Shown here piece by piece: positions 36,045 to 44,831 of a stretch of 64,000 nucleotides of DNA; positions within the stretch are counted from its first letter, which is position 1; the number at the start of each line of letters is the position of its first letter. The notes beneath the pieces were generated by a model. That model was given only the letters and a program-made list of their open reading frames with translations, ran no database searches and had not been told where the DNA came from. The DNA comes from Deltaproteobacteria bacterium (GTDB taxonomy: Bacteria > Myxococcota_A > Polyangia > HGW-17): the NCBI GenBank assembly GCA_016937155.1, contig JAFGWM010000015.1, forward strand, positions 1 to 64,000, written 5' to 3'. Both the position numbers and the translations under genes were made by a program.

Positions 36045-36116
36045 TGGGCGCGGCTGGGTTCGAACCAGCGACTTCAACCGTGTGAGGATTGCACTCTTCC
36101 GCTGAGTTACGCGCCC
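36045..36116 (-). tRNA. tRNA-Val (anticodon CAC)
   Basis: The minus strand folds into a standard cloverleaf: acceptor GGGCGCG/CGCGCCC, D arm CTC...GAG, anticodon stem CAATC/GGTTG with loop CTCACAC (anticodon CAC, reading GUG), and T arm GCTGG-TTCGAAC-CCAGC. The discriminator base is A. The CCA end is not encoded. A TATAAT box stands about 45 bases upstream on the minus strand. Confidence 0.95.
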
Positions 36117-36219
36117 TTTTAAAAGTCTGTGTTCCCATCAGATGGAAACCAGAGAAGATATTATATATTATTTTGAATCAGAAAAATCCAGTTGATATTG
36201 AGTCACTTTTCAAAAAATA

Positions 36220-37899
36220 TTAATAATGGAAAATGCTCTGGCCTATGAATTCCCGTATTATTGAATTTGGTGGTACATTAGCTTTGGAAATTGGCATCAC
36301 AAGCCTGAGAAAACGGAGCAGTCTATATGCTTCGGAAAATGATTCACTTTCAGGATCTACTTCCAGCAGGGCTCTTTCACATACTGTTTTCAGAACACCG
36401 GGCTCATAAAACAGTGCACTGTTGAACATGACATCACATTTTTCCTGAAATGGAAAAATATGTTTAAGTTCTCCTTTTCTCACACTTGGCCAGCGTTTAA
36501 TTGTGTCTGCTGCACTATAGCCTCTGAAGTTACGATCCCTTACTATTCTTCTGATGAGTCTGACATCTGACGTGAAAATTCTGTTGTGATCATCAATACA
36601 GAGTTGAGTCAAAGCGCTTATATAGATTTTGAACTTCCTGTGACCCATCACTGATGTTGTCAACTTGTCATTTAACCCATGAATGCCTTCAACAATCAAT
36701 ACTGCATCTTTTTCAAGTTTTTTTGGTATCCATTTATCCTTTGGGAGTTTTCCCCCTTTTTTAAAATCAAACACTGGTGTTTTAACGGTTTCCCCATCCA
36801 TTAATCTGACAAGGACATCATTGAAAAGAGGAATATCGATGGCATCAATACTCTCAAAGTCATATTCTCCGTTTTTATCTCTGGGAGTCTGCTCTCTTTC
36901 GACAAAGAAATTATCCATTTCAAGAGTCATGGGTCTGATGCCATTAACCTGCAATTGTATTGCAAGCCTCTTTGAAAATGTTGTTTTTCCGGATGATGAT
37001 GGTCCTGCAATAAGAATGAGTTTAACTTCTGGTTGTCTGGAAGCTATTGTGTCAGCTATTGAAGCAATCTTTTTTTCATGAAGACCTTCAGATATGGATA
37101 TCAGATTATGAATATCATTACTGAGAATAGCTCCATTAAGTTCCCCAAGATTCTGAACACCCAGCATTGAATTCCATGATCTCGTTTCCATATAAGTCTG
37201 AAACAGTTTCGGATACTGATTTGTTTTTCCGGTAATTTTTGTTGACCCTCTGGCAGGAAATCGGAGAACCATTCCAGGCCAGTAGGACGCGAGTTCAAAA
37301 GTATCAATATAACCAGTTGACGGAGCATAGGGTGTATGAAAAAGATCAAATGTATTTCCAACCCGGACTATTCTTACCTGAGGCTCATAATGTATTCTCA
37401 ATAGATTTACCTTCTCAGGTTGTTCCACCTCGAGAAGCATTTTTTTTACCTGATTGACATGAAGTGACTCTATTTCAAATTTCAAGTTCTCTTCAACAAT
37501 CTTTTTCATTTCCAGCTCGATATCCCTGATTATTTCCTTTGGAACTCCATCTTTCATCTCGCGGATCTGGTAAAAATATCCATCCTGTATACTTTGTCCA
37601 ATTACAGGTTTGTGTCCTGGTAGAATCCTCTTCATTGCCTCCAGCATTATTAGTGAAGCGCTTGCCCTGTATACGGTGGTTCCCATTCGATCTGCAACAG
37701 TAAGTGGTTTTATTACGGAATCTGTTCTGATAGGTGCGTTCAAACCGTAAAGTCTGTTATTAACCTCAGCTGCAATAAATTTTTTATAGTCATTAGGCCA
37801 TGATTTGGATAAGAATTCCAAAACAGTTGTATTGTTTTCCACTGAAAATTCTTCAGTACCGACTAAAACCCGATGGCTTTTTTCTTCAGTAACTTTCAT
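36220..37899 (-). CDS. Nucleoside (uridine) kinase-like protein with threonyl-tRNA-synthetase-type N-terminus
   Basis: The 559-residue protein matches the long uridine-kinase-like proteins of many bacteria. It has an N-terminal TGS-like segment, a ThrRS second-additional-domain-like region (about 60-250, with 'PGHKPVIGQSIQDGYFYQI'), then a kinase domain with P-loop GPSSSGKTTFSKRL at about 296 and 'EGIHGLN'. The C-terminal motif 'RLIRRIVRDRNFRG' is conserved in uridine kinases. It likely phosphorylates a nucleoside in the cytosol; the real substrate is untested. It is the last gene of the RNase J operon, its ATG overlapping the previous stop (TAATG). Confidence 0.92.
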   Translation of the reverse strand: MKVTEEKSHRVLVGTEEFSVENNTTVLEFLSKSWPNDYKKFIAAEVNNRLYGLNAPIRTDSVIKPLTVADRMGTTVYRASASLIMLEAMKRILPGHKPVIGQSIQDGYFYQIREMKDGVPKEIIRDIELEMKKIVEENLKFEIESLHVNQVKKMLLEVEQPEKVNLLRIHYEPQVRIVRVGNTFDLFHTPYAPSTGYIDTFELASYWPGMVLRFPARGSTKITGKTNQYPKLFQTYMETRSWNSMLGVQNLGELNGAILSNDIHNLISISEGLHEKKIASIADTIASRQPEVKLILIAGPSSSGKTTFSKRLAIQLQVNGIRPMTLEMDNFFVEREQTPRDKNGEYDFESIDAIDIPLFNDVLVRLMDGETVKTPVFDFKKGGKLPKDKWIPKKLEKDAVLIVEGIHGLNDKLTTSVMGHRKFKIYISALTQLCIDDHNRIFTSDVRLIRRIVRDRNFRGYSAADTIKRWPSVRKGELKHIFPFQEKCDVMFNSALFYEPGVLKTVCERALLEVDPESESFSEAYRLLRFLRLVMPISKANVPPNSIIREFIGQSIFHY

Positions 37900-38342
37900 T
37901 ATTTTCCTGCCTTTTCCTTTCCAAAAAGTTTTTTTCTGGCCTTTATCAGTTCACCATTGATACATTTTCGTAAAACTTTGCACTCGCTGTTTCTATGTTT
38001 ACCAAGGCATAATTTAAATGCCTCAGTTTTTATCAGTCCTGTTTCTGTTTTATCATAGGTACATTGTCTTATACACATTCTGAGTTGCTGTTTTCCAGAA
38101 TTACTATTTCGGTCACAATACAAAAAATGATTACAGATATTTTCACAATTCAGAGGATCCTTTTCTCCGATTTTTTTCCCGATATTTTGGGAATTGTTTT
38201 TCGGAGGATTTACAGTACGGTTATCACCATTTTTTTGTGTTGCGGGATCCTTCTTTACAACAGGGGCGTTAACGCTTTTCCTGTCTTCAGTGTTTTTGCA
38301 TCCAGTGGATAGAAATACTGTAATAAATATAAATATTCTCAT
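37899..38342 (-). CDS. Cys-rich small lipoprotein
   Basis: The 147-residue protein has a signal peptide with lipobox STGC, a Lys/Asn/Pro-rich linker, and a C-terminal domain with about eight Cys (patterns CENICNHFLYC, CIRQC, CLG...C, CKVLRKC) probably paired in disulfides. The layout, lipobox then linker then Cys-rich domain, resembles the Lys-rich lipoprotein encoded near 57.2 kb. Function unknown. Its ATG overlaps the RNase J stop (ATGA). Confidence 0.78.
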   Translation of the reverse strand: MRIFIFITVFLSTGCKNTEDRKSVNAPVVKKDPATQKNGDNRTVNPPKNNSQNIGKKIGEKDPLNCENICNHFLYCDRNSNSGKQQLRMCIRQCTYDKTETGLIKTEAFKLCLGKHRNSECKVLRKCINGELIKARKKLFGKEKAGK

Positions 38343-39940
38343 TTTTCTTCCTTGTCTTTAATCATAACTATTACAAACGGTTTTTTCCCGTATATTTTCT
38401 TGAATATTTCAGAAACTGTCTGTCTGCTCAATTCCGTCAGACGTTCTCTCTTCATGAGTGGATCATAATTTTTGATAAGTTTTCTTTCAACAGATTCCTT
38501 AAGTAAAACGTCGACTTCAGGATTACCAATTCCAGCGAATTCAAAATTTACAGAGATAGAGTTTTTTAACCTGTAATAACTTACAACAGCGATACCTTTT
38601 GCAGCAATTTTTCTTCTTTCCTTGAGGTGTCTTGTACTGAGGATACTACCACTAGGTGTATCAATGATAACCGGGGTTGAACCCTCACCCTTCAAAATCG
38701 AGAATTCTGAATCTGAAAATACTATTTTATCAGAATTTTCTATGATTACAGTGTCCTGAACGCCCTGCTTATCAGCTATTTTGGCAGCTTCGCACATATG
38801 ACGGTAGCTCCCATGGTGTGGAATGAAAATCCCAGGATTAACCGAATTGATTAGATCTGTAATATCCAGACGATTACCATGACCACTTGAATGAAGTGGA
38901 ATATTATTCAGTGAATCAACTATTTTTGCCCCAAGTTTAAGAATTCGGTCACACATTCTTGAAATAGCAACCTCTCTTCCGGGAATTGCCCTGGAAGAAA
39001 AAACTACAGTGTCATCTGGAACAATTTTAAAATCGTTAAATGTTTGAAGGCTTAATCTGTTTAGAGTGCTGAACAGCTCAGCCTGAGAACCGCTTATTAC
39101 AAACACCTGTCTGCTTTGTGGGTATGAGGAGACCATTTCCGGAGGCAGATGCTCAGTAAGTGGCAAAAAGCCTCTCTCAACTGCATTATAAAAATGCGTT
39201 TTCAAACCTCGACCGATAAGAGCGACTTTTCTTTCTGTGAATTCAGCTGCCTTGAGTATGAGATTCAGCCGATCTATATTTGATGAAAAGAGAGTGAAAA
39301 ATACTCTGCCGGAAGATTCCCTGAGTATTTTAGTGAAACTTTCCAGAATCATTTCTTCCTGAGGTCCTTCATGGAATTCCATTGAAGCAGTAGAATCGCA
39401 GAACATAAAATCTACACTCATTTTGTCATCTGCAAAACCAGGAAATTTAGAACCGTTCCTGAAATCCCCTGAGATGAAAAAAGAAAATTCTTCTATTTCC
39501 ATTCTTATGGAGCAGCTGTCAGGAATGCTGTGTTCCATTTCATAGACATTAAAAGAAATTGCCTTATTAACAGAATATTTTTTCCCCTCCTGAACAGGAA
39601 TAATTTTTCGATGAATTTTAGCTTCATCGAGTTTATATCTTACAAGATTGATGGTGTAATAGGTACAATATACCGGGCACTTTAAATTAGTCATAAGAGC
39701 ATCGATGGCGCCAATATGATCCTCATGAGCATGGGTTATGATTACTGCATCAATTATGGTGTCCTCTTCTGATTCAATCAGAGAGAAATCCGGGAGAAGT
39801 TTTTCAATACCATCAAAGTCATTTCCTGAGAATTTTACTCCTGAGTCAATTACCACACCGTGACCATTTACACTTATCAAAGTACAGTTGGCACCAAATT
39901 CTCCATACCCGCCTATTGCCTTAATAAAATTTTCAGCCAT
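38339..39940 (-). CDS. Ribonuclease J-type metallo-beta-lactamase
   Basis: The 533-residue protein has the RNase J / beta-CASP layout: 'IGGYGEFGANCTLI', metal motif ITHAHEDHIGA, 'MEHSIPDSCSI', 'ISGDFRNG', the beta-CASP insertion with 'VFVISGSQAELFSTLNRL', 'SGHGNRLD' and 'IPHHGSYRHM', and a short C-terminal domain. RNase J degrades or matures RNA as 5'-exo and endonuclease using two zinc ions. It overlaps its neighbours on both sides, the 108-residue gene by 8 bp and the lipoprotein gene by 4 bp, so it is translationally coupled in a minus-strand operon. Confidence 0.94.
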   Translation of the reverse strand: MAENFIKAIGGYGEFGANCTLISVNGHGVVIDSGVKFSGNDFDGIEKLLPDFSLIESEEDTIIDAVIITHAHEDHIGAIDALMTNLKCPVYCTYYTINLVRYKLDEAKIHRKIIPVQEGKKYSVNKAISFNVYEMEHSIPDSCSIRMEIEEFSFFISGDFRNGSKFPGFADDKMSVDFMFCDSTASMEFHEGPQEEMILESFTKILRESSGRVFFTLFSSNIDRLNLILKAAEFTERKVALIGRGLKTHFYNAVERGFLPLTEHLPPEMVSSYPQSRQVFVISGSQAELFSTLNRLSLQTFNDFKIVPDDTVVFSSRAIPGREVAISRMCDRILKLGAKIVDSLNNIPLHSSGHGNRLDITDLINSVNPGIFIPHHGSYRHMCEAAKIADKQGVQDTVIIENSDKIVFSDSEFSILKGEGSTPVIIDTPSGSILSTRHLKERRKIAAKGIAVVSYYRLKNSISVNFEFAGIGNPEVDVLLKESVERKLIKNYDPLMKRERLTELSRQTVSEIFKKIYGKKPFVIVMIKDKEEK

Positions 39941-40259
39941 TTTCTCTCCCTGGAAGTTTTTTGCCCAATGATTCCAGCTCTGTCTGTCTTCGGTCCAGAG
40001 TATCTCTCAGGGCCGGTTGAATGAAAATAGTTTCCCTGTCAAAAAGGGCAAGATTGTCCAGTAAAAGAAGATATTTTTCCTCAACAGTTGTGTGGCGGTC
40101 AATAATGAGTTTCCATGTCCCTTTGATTTTAAAAAGAGCAGATTTTCTGGGATGATGGCTCTGGATTTTTTCATACTTCAGATCCACATTCAGGAATTCA
40201 CACATGGTTTCCAGTTCCTGAATCAGTTGCCCGTATGAACTTTTTTTCAATTTACTCAT
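39933..40259 (-). CDS. Small unknown protein of the RNase J operon
   Basis: The 108-residue protein is soluble and charged, with a central 'FKIKGTWKLIIDRHTTVEEKYLLLLDNLALFD' segment suggesting an alpha/beta fold. I do not recognise a named family, though similar small proteins with an ID[RK]-x3-x-E pattern occur in deltaproteobacteria. It overlaps the kinase-like gene upstream by 8 bp and RNase J downstream by 8 bp. Confidence 0.75.
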   Translation of the reverse strand: MSKLKKSSYGQLIQELETMCEFLNVDLKYEKIQSHHPRKSALFKIKGTWKLIIDRHTTVEEKYLLLLDNLALFDRETIFIQPALRDTLDRRQTELESLGKKLPGRENG

Positions 40260-41796
40260 CAGAACTTCTCAGTAAATCAACTATTTTAGCCTGTCCTACA
40301 TATTTTCTGGTTTCAAATCGGGTTATATTTCCGATTCTTTTTACAATTTCAGCCATTCTTTCTGACTCATTGGCTATATGATTTACAGCTCTTTCAAATT
40401 TTTCTCTTCCAAGGGATGGATTTGAGAGGAGCTGGCTGTATCCGAGTATGGACATGAGGGGCTGATTCAATTCATGTGCCAGAGCTCCTGCAAGTTCACT
40501 GATCATTGCCTGTTTTTCCTGCTCTGCAAGTTTTTGCTGATAAATAGAAAGTTTTTCTTCCAGTTCTACCTGAGTTCTCATATCCGTAATAAATAAAACG
40601 GTATTGGGTGGATGAGAATCAATGCCTGGAACCAGGAAAGCACTGATACTTACCGGAATTTCTTCTGACCTGCTATTAAGCATACTGGTTCTGAAATGTT
40701 TAATGTTTGCTGACTCCATAGGTTCGCTGAGTCGTTTTATTATCATGAACCAGTGTTCTGGATTATAAAACAGATCCATAATATTTATTTTGTTAACCAC
40801 CTCGGAATGCTCATAACCAAACAATGTTTCAGCTGCTGGATTAAATAAGGTGATGTTTTTATGAATTTCCATGGAAACGATAGCCACAACACTGTTGTCT
40901 ATCAGATTTATCAGGAAGTCAGCTGTTTCCCTGAGTCTTTCTTCAACAACTTTAGTTTCAGTTACATCTCTACACACGAGAACTGTCAGTCCGTTTTCCG
41001 AAAGAAGATTGCTCCTTGACACCCCCATACAAACAATTTCGTTTGATGTAGTGGTTATGTCCATATCAAAAAACTGTGGAAGATCATCTGATTTGACACT
41101 GAAAATATTTTTTGAATGTAGCGCTACTATTTCAGTTATATTTCGATGGGACAGAGACTGAAAATTATAGCCTGTCATAGATTCTGCACTTTTATTCAGG
41201 TAAATAATTTTATTATCGTTATCCAGTATAAAAATACCATCACTGCTGTTTTCAAAAAGCTCTCTGTATGTTTCAATATAACTGAAATGAGCTTCTTCAA
41301 GTATTTCATCAAGTTTTATTCTGTTTGTAATTTCTTTTCTGGAGTTGAGATTGAGAGAATTACGAATTGAAGAAGCCATAAATCTGACTGCAGTTGTGAA
41401 ATCCACTGCCTCAAGATAGGATTTTACCCCAAACATAACAACAACCAGATTGGCAACACTTCCAGGAATTTTAAGTCTGCATAGCAATGCGCATTCTTCA
41501 TTTTCCACTTCCATATCAAGAAGATGGGACAGATTTCTAAGAAAATCATTGTTTTCGATGAACACAGACTCATCCAATGGGGTCTCAGGGAGTTCAAGGT
41601 TAAGCTGGAGCCCATATACACCGGGATCCTGACTTGACGCAAGATAACTGTATGATTCACTCAGCGGTGATTCAATAAGTAATGCAATGCCTTCAATTTC
41701 CCACTCAACTTCCAGCCAGGTGAGAAGAGATGCAATGCCAGTGTTAATATTTGTTTCTGTGAGATATTCAGCAATTTTGTTGTAATTAATTGTCAT
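40252..41796 (-). CDS. GAF/PAS sensor protein with HisKA but no ATPase domain
   Basis: The 514-residue protein has a GAF-like N-terminal region (about 15-165), two PAS domains (about 190-300 and 305-420: 'NSSDGIFILDNDNKIIYLNKS', 'LIDNSVVAIVSMEI'), a short coiled coil and a HisKA domain with the phosphoacceptor in GALAHELNQPL. It stops about 40 residues after HisKA, with no N, G1 or G2 box, so it cannot bind ATP by itself. It may be phosphorylated by another kinase or act as a decoy. The ATG at 41796 is preceded by AGGA. It leads into the RNase J operon with 8-bp overlap. Confidence 0.88.
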   Translation of the reverse strand: MTINYNKIAEYLTETNINTGIASLLTWLEVEWEIEGIALLIESPLSESYSYLASSQDPGVYGLQLNLELPETPLDESVFIENNDFLRNLSHLLDMEVENEECALLCRLKIPGSVANLVVVMFGVKSYLEAVDFTTAVRFMASSIRNSLNLNSRKEITNRIKLDEILEEAHFSYIETYRELFENSSDGIFILDNDNKIIYLNKSAESMTGYNFQSLSHRNITEIVALHSKNIFSVKSDDLPQFFDMDITTTSNEIVCMGVSRSNLLSENGLTVLVCRDVTETKVVEERLRETADFLINLIDNSVVAIVSMEIHKNITLFNPAAETLFGYEHSEVVNKINIMDLFYNPEHWFMIIKRLSEPMESANIKHFRTSMLNSRSEEIPVSISAFLVPGIDSHPPNTVLFITDMRTQVELEEKLSIYQQKLAEQEKQAMISELAGALAHELNQPLMSILGYSQLLSNPSLGREKFERAVNHIANESERMAEIVKRIGNITRFETRKYVGQAKIVDLLRSSDE

Positions 41797-41810
41797 TTTC
41801 ATCCTGAAAA

Positions 41811-43349
41811 TTATCGATGACACCCGCCAAGATGCGGAGATGGTGAAATAATACCTGAATTAATAAATGATATGCAATCTCTAATTGTTATTCGTCCTGT
41901 TCCAGCGCCACCGCCACCGGTTCCATCATTACCGTCCGCATCGGAACCTGATGCCGGAACTGAAGCATTTAAACTGGCGCCATTTCCGCCTGTATTGCAG
42001 TCTGAACACTGTGCACCATCAGCAGGGGTTGCGTCAAAGTGTCCGTAATTACCATCTGCACCATCCTTACCCGCGCCACCACCACCACCATTGGCAGCAA
42101 GTGTTGAGCCAGGGAATAACTGGATGTGAGGAGCTTCAATGATAACAGCACCGCCACTACCGCCGCCACCACCACCACTGTTTGCATAGGAGTCATTTCC
42201 ACCACCACCAGCACCTGATGCTTTGATGCCGCAGGGTGTGCCAACTGAGTTGCCAACTGAAACAACTGATAATGCTGTCAACTGAACTGCTCCGGCACCG
42301 CCACCACCAAGGCCCTGTCCATTATTTTCGTTACCAAGTTCATAATGACCGCCGCCACCACCACCACTGCCACCGACAAGTGGTTCGTTCATTTCATTGC
42401 CATAAATACTTCCTGCAGCACCACCGGTTCCACCACCACCGGAAGCTCCTTCGCAGTTGAAACCTGCTCCCCCACCTCCTGTTTCATCCTCGTCCCACCA
42501 GTCCTCAATTCCTTTTTTGCCTGCGCCTGGTCCCTGTCCATCAGAATTTGTACTGCCCCCCCCAAATCCTCCGGGGCCTGGACATCGGCGGTTAGCAGCT
42601 TCACAATTCTGGATATTTGCACTTACATCGAGAATGCCACGTATATAGATGGACTCTGCAAGAAAAATTACAGGGATGTCCCCGATAACCCTTACAATTC
42701 CTGTTGGTTGCACAGTAAATGATGTAAATGCAAAAACCCCGGCAGCTCTGCCATCAGACATCGCGTGTTGTGAATAGATTATTCCATTTTCGAGATCCAT
42801 TCCTTCACCAGGGGCCCTCAGTTGAACACCATCAACAGTTATTTCACCGGTTGAGGAGTTGAATACAGCAGTTGCTGAAATCTCAAAAGGTAAAAGACCG
42901 GACGTGGAAAGAATTGTTTTATCCAGTCCATTGGACGGAATGAAGTCAAGACAGCCATTAGGAGTTAATGTATGGTCACAACCGAATTCACATACTGAAG
43001 TGTCAAATTCTCCCGAACTATTGCAGAACTGAAGAGTAAAATCATCAAGACATGTTGAATCATCTGCTTCACATTCAACCCCGGAATCAATGACATCATC
43101 CCCCGAATCCAGTATATCATCAGAGCCGCTGTCTGAAACATCGGATGCATCCTCGATATCCGAGATATCAGAAACATCAGAAACATCAGAGATATCAGCA
43201 ATATCCCCGGAGTCTGTGATGTCATCCGATGCATCGGGGATATTATTGCTGGTATTCTGACCGGATGGTCCTGAAACATCAAATGTGCATCCAGCAAAGA
43301 AAACTGAAAATATTATAAAAGATAGTAATATAAGTCGTTGTACAGGCAT
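41811..43349 (-). CDS. Asp/Ser- and Gly-rich surface lipoprotein
   Basis: The 512-residue protein has a signal peptide with lipobox FAGC, an Asp/Ser/Ile/Val repeat linker (DISDVSDVSDIS type, about 35-90), a Cys-bearing segment, a beta-rich domain, and a long Gly-rich region (about 250-490) with runs of four to six Gly, ending in TGRITIRDC. Such Gly-rich lipoproteins are frequent in Myxococcota and are thought to be surface exposed. The start at 43349 puts the signal peptide at the N-terminus; ATG codons further up are unlikely. It ends 14 bp before the kinase-like gene and may head the same operon. Confidence 0.83.
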   Translation of the reverse strand: MPVQRLILLSFIIFSVFFAGCTFDVSGPSGQNTSNNIPDASDDITDSGDIADISDVSDVSDISDIEDASDVSDSGSDDILDSGDDVIDSGVECEADDSTCLDDFTLQFCNSSGEFDTSVCEFGCDHTLTPNGCLDFIPSNGLDKTILSTSGLLPFEISATAVFNSSTGEITVDGVQLRAPGEGMDLENGIIYSQHAMSDGRAAGVFAFTSFTVQPTGIVRVIGDIPVIFLAESIYIRGILDVSANIQNCEAANRRCPGPGGFGGGSTNSDGQGPGAGKKGIEDWWDEDETGGGGAGFNCEGASGGGGTGGAAGSIYGNEMNEPLVGGSGGGGGGHYELGNENNGQGLGGGGAGAVQLTALSVVSVGNSVGTPCGIKASGAGGGGNDSYANSGGGGGGSGGAVIIEAPHIQLFPGSTLAANGGGGGAGKDGADGNYGHFDATPADGAQCSDCNTGGNGASLNASVPASGSDADGNDGTGGGGAGTGRITIRDCISFINSGIISPSPHLGGCHR

Positions 43350-43480
43350 TGCTTTATCCCGGTTAGTACATCCTGTGTTGAATAATACTTTGAATACACT
43401 ATAATGCAATGAAGATTTATACGTCTGTAATCTTAACAAACAGTATTACCGGGTGTTAAACTAACCTAATGGAGGTAACT

Positions 43481-43744
43481 ATGACTGTATTTGAAAAAAT
43501 TGACAGGGCGCTTAAAAAGATTGAAAAGGGAAAATTTGCCATGAAAGTTCTCCCTGTGGCAGCTGCAGCAATTATCGGTGTATCAGCAACAGCCTGTTAT
43601 GCTGCTCCTCCTCCCAGAGAAAAACCACAGCCTGAGGAGACTAAAAATACGCCGGAAAATTCTCCGGAAAACACTGCCCCTGTAAACAATGAAGTACCAT
43701 CTGAAACGGTTAAACCTTCAGATAACACTGCACCTGCACAATAA
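43481..43744 (+). CDS. Small exported Pro/Glu-rich protein
   Basis: The 87-residue protein has a charged N-terminus, a hydrophobic segment (about 25-42) with a TAC cysteine, and a disordered Pro/Glu/Asn/Thr tail. It may be a small lipoprotein or an anchored periplasmic peptide. The N-terminal region before the hydrophobic part is long (about 23 residues). GGAGGT lies four bases before the ATG, which decides the start. Function unknown. It is followed after 100 bp by the FAM20-like kinase gene. Confidence 0.7.
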   Translation: MTVFEKIDRALKKIEKGKFAMKVLPVAAAAIIGVSATACYAAPPPREKPQPEETKNTPENSPENTAPVNNEVPSETVKPSDNTAPAQ

Positions 43745-43844
43745 AGATAATCAGAAACATAAAATTGAAAGAAAATTTGCGTACATGTCCGGTGTGTGGT
43801 ACCAATGTAGTATATTGTGGCATTTTTACACACCGAGGAATGTG

Positions 43845-44831
43845 ATGTATGTTATCTGTTTTTTTGCAATAATCATAAATGTTTTTTCTGGAAGCAACGG
43901 AAATCCCTGGACAGAACCACTGTCTCATGGGGACGATCCTGAAATTAAAAAGTATGTGGGTAACAATCCCGGTCAATGGTCTGGAAAAATTGACGAAAAT
44001 CTTTTGGCAAATATCCGAACCGCAAAGATAAAGAGTATCTCATTCAATAAAGGTGGATCCACAATTTCCCTCCGATTACATTTTACAAACAACACCGATG
44101 CCGCATTTAAACCTGATCAGTTTCATGAACAGACTGTGCCAAGGTATGAAATTGCTGCGTATCGAATAAACAGATTATTGGGTTTCAGCAGGGTACCTCC
44201 GGCTACTCATCGTACTATTACGAAGAAAGAACTTCTTGCAAAACTAAAGGATGTATCCTGGCCAGAAAGAGTAAGAATCCTCAGAGAAGTAAAGTTTACT
44301 GAAAATGGTCTTGTACATGGGGAGGTGAGTCATTGGATACCTGTTATAAAAAGTATTCCTTTGGAAAATCTCAGTTGGAGGAGAAAATGGATGCAATGGC
44401 TTGCACCATTTGATTATCTTCTCAAGGATGACTATATATTATCAAGCCAGATTAGTGATATGGTTCTTTTTGATTTTATAATCAATAATCCCGACAGATT
44501 TACGGGATTCAACACTCTGGCAAGTAAAAGTAAAAAGAGACTGTACTTTATGGATAACACCTTTTCTTTTTTAAAATCTCCCAAGGGGCATACAACAGCA
44601 AGAATTTATATGAATCTTGTGAGGCGTTTTTCTCAAAGTACTATTTTGAAAATAAAGGCTTTGACCACTGAGAAAATAAAAAAGGAGCTTGCAAAAGAAA
44701 AGAATCCACCATGGACAATTTTGACTGATGACGAAATTAAGATGGTTATTAAGCGGAAAGAATATCTCATGCACTATATTGTTAAAACAATTGCCCAGTA
44801 TGGATGGAGCAAAACGGTTGTATTCCCATGA
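43845..44831 (+). CDS. FAM20/four-jointed-like atypical kinase, exported
   Basis: The 328-residue protein has a short signal segment followed by an atypical kinase domain like those of the FAM20/Fjx1 group: 'DAAFKPDQ' (ATP-binding Lys), 'RYEIAAYRINRLLGF', 'VLFDFIINNPDRFTGFN' (catalytic loop) and 'LYFMDNTFSF' (metal-binding Asp in DNT). Relatives phosphorylate secreted proteins or glycans outside the cytoplasm. ATG 43845 is chosen for GAGGA upstream and the signal segment; earlier in-frame codons run into the previous gene. Its stop overlaps the HEAT gene's ATG. Confidence 0.82.
   Translation: MYVICFFAIIINVFSGSNGNPWTEPLSHGDDPEIKKYVGNNPGQWSGKIDENLLANIRTAKIKSISFNKGGSTISLRLHFTNNTDAAFKPDQFHEQTVPRYEIAAYRINRLLGFSRVPPATHRTITKKELLAKLKDVSWPERVRILREVKFTENGLVHGEVSHWIPVIKSIPLENLSWRRKWMQWLAPFDYLLKDDYILSSQISDMVLFDFIINNPDRFTGFNTLASKSKKRLYFMDNTFSFLKSPKGHTTARIYMNLVRRFSQSTILKIKALTTEKIKKELAKEKNPPWTILTDDEIKMVIKRKEYLMHYIVKTIAQYGWSKTVVFP

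Noticed and set aside
41885-42722. Several plus-strand open frames rich in His, Pro and Thr.
   Set aside because: They are antisense shadows of the Gly-rich lipoprotein gene, caused by its GGN codon runs.
43139-43202. Short repeated units (TCAGAAACA/TCAGAGATA) that look like a direct repeat array.
   Set aside because: They encode the Asp-Ile/Val-Ser linker of the lipoprotein on the minus strand and have no spacers, so not CRISPR.
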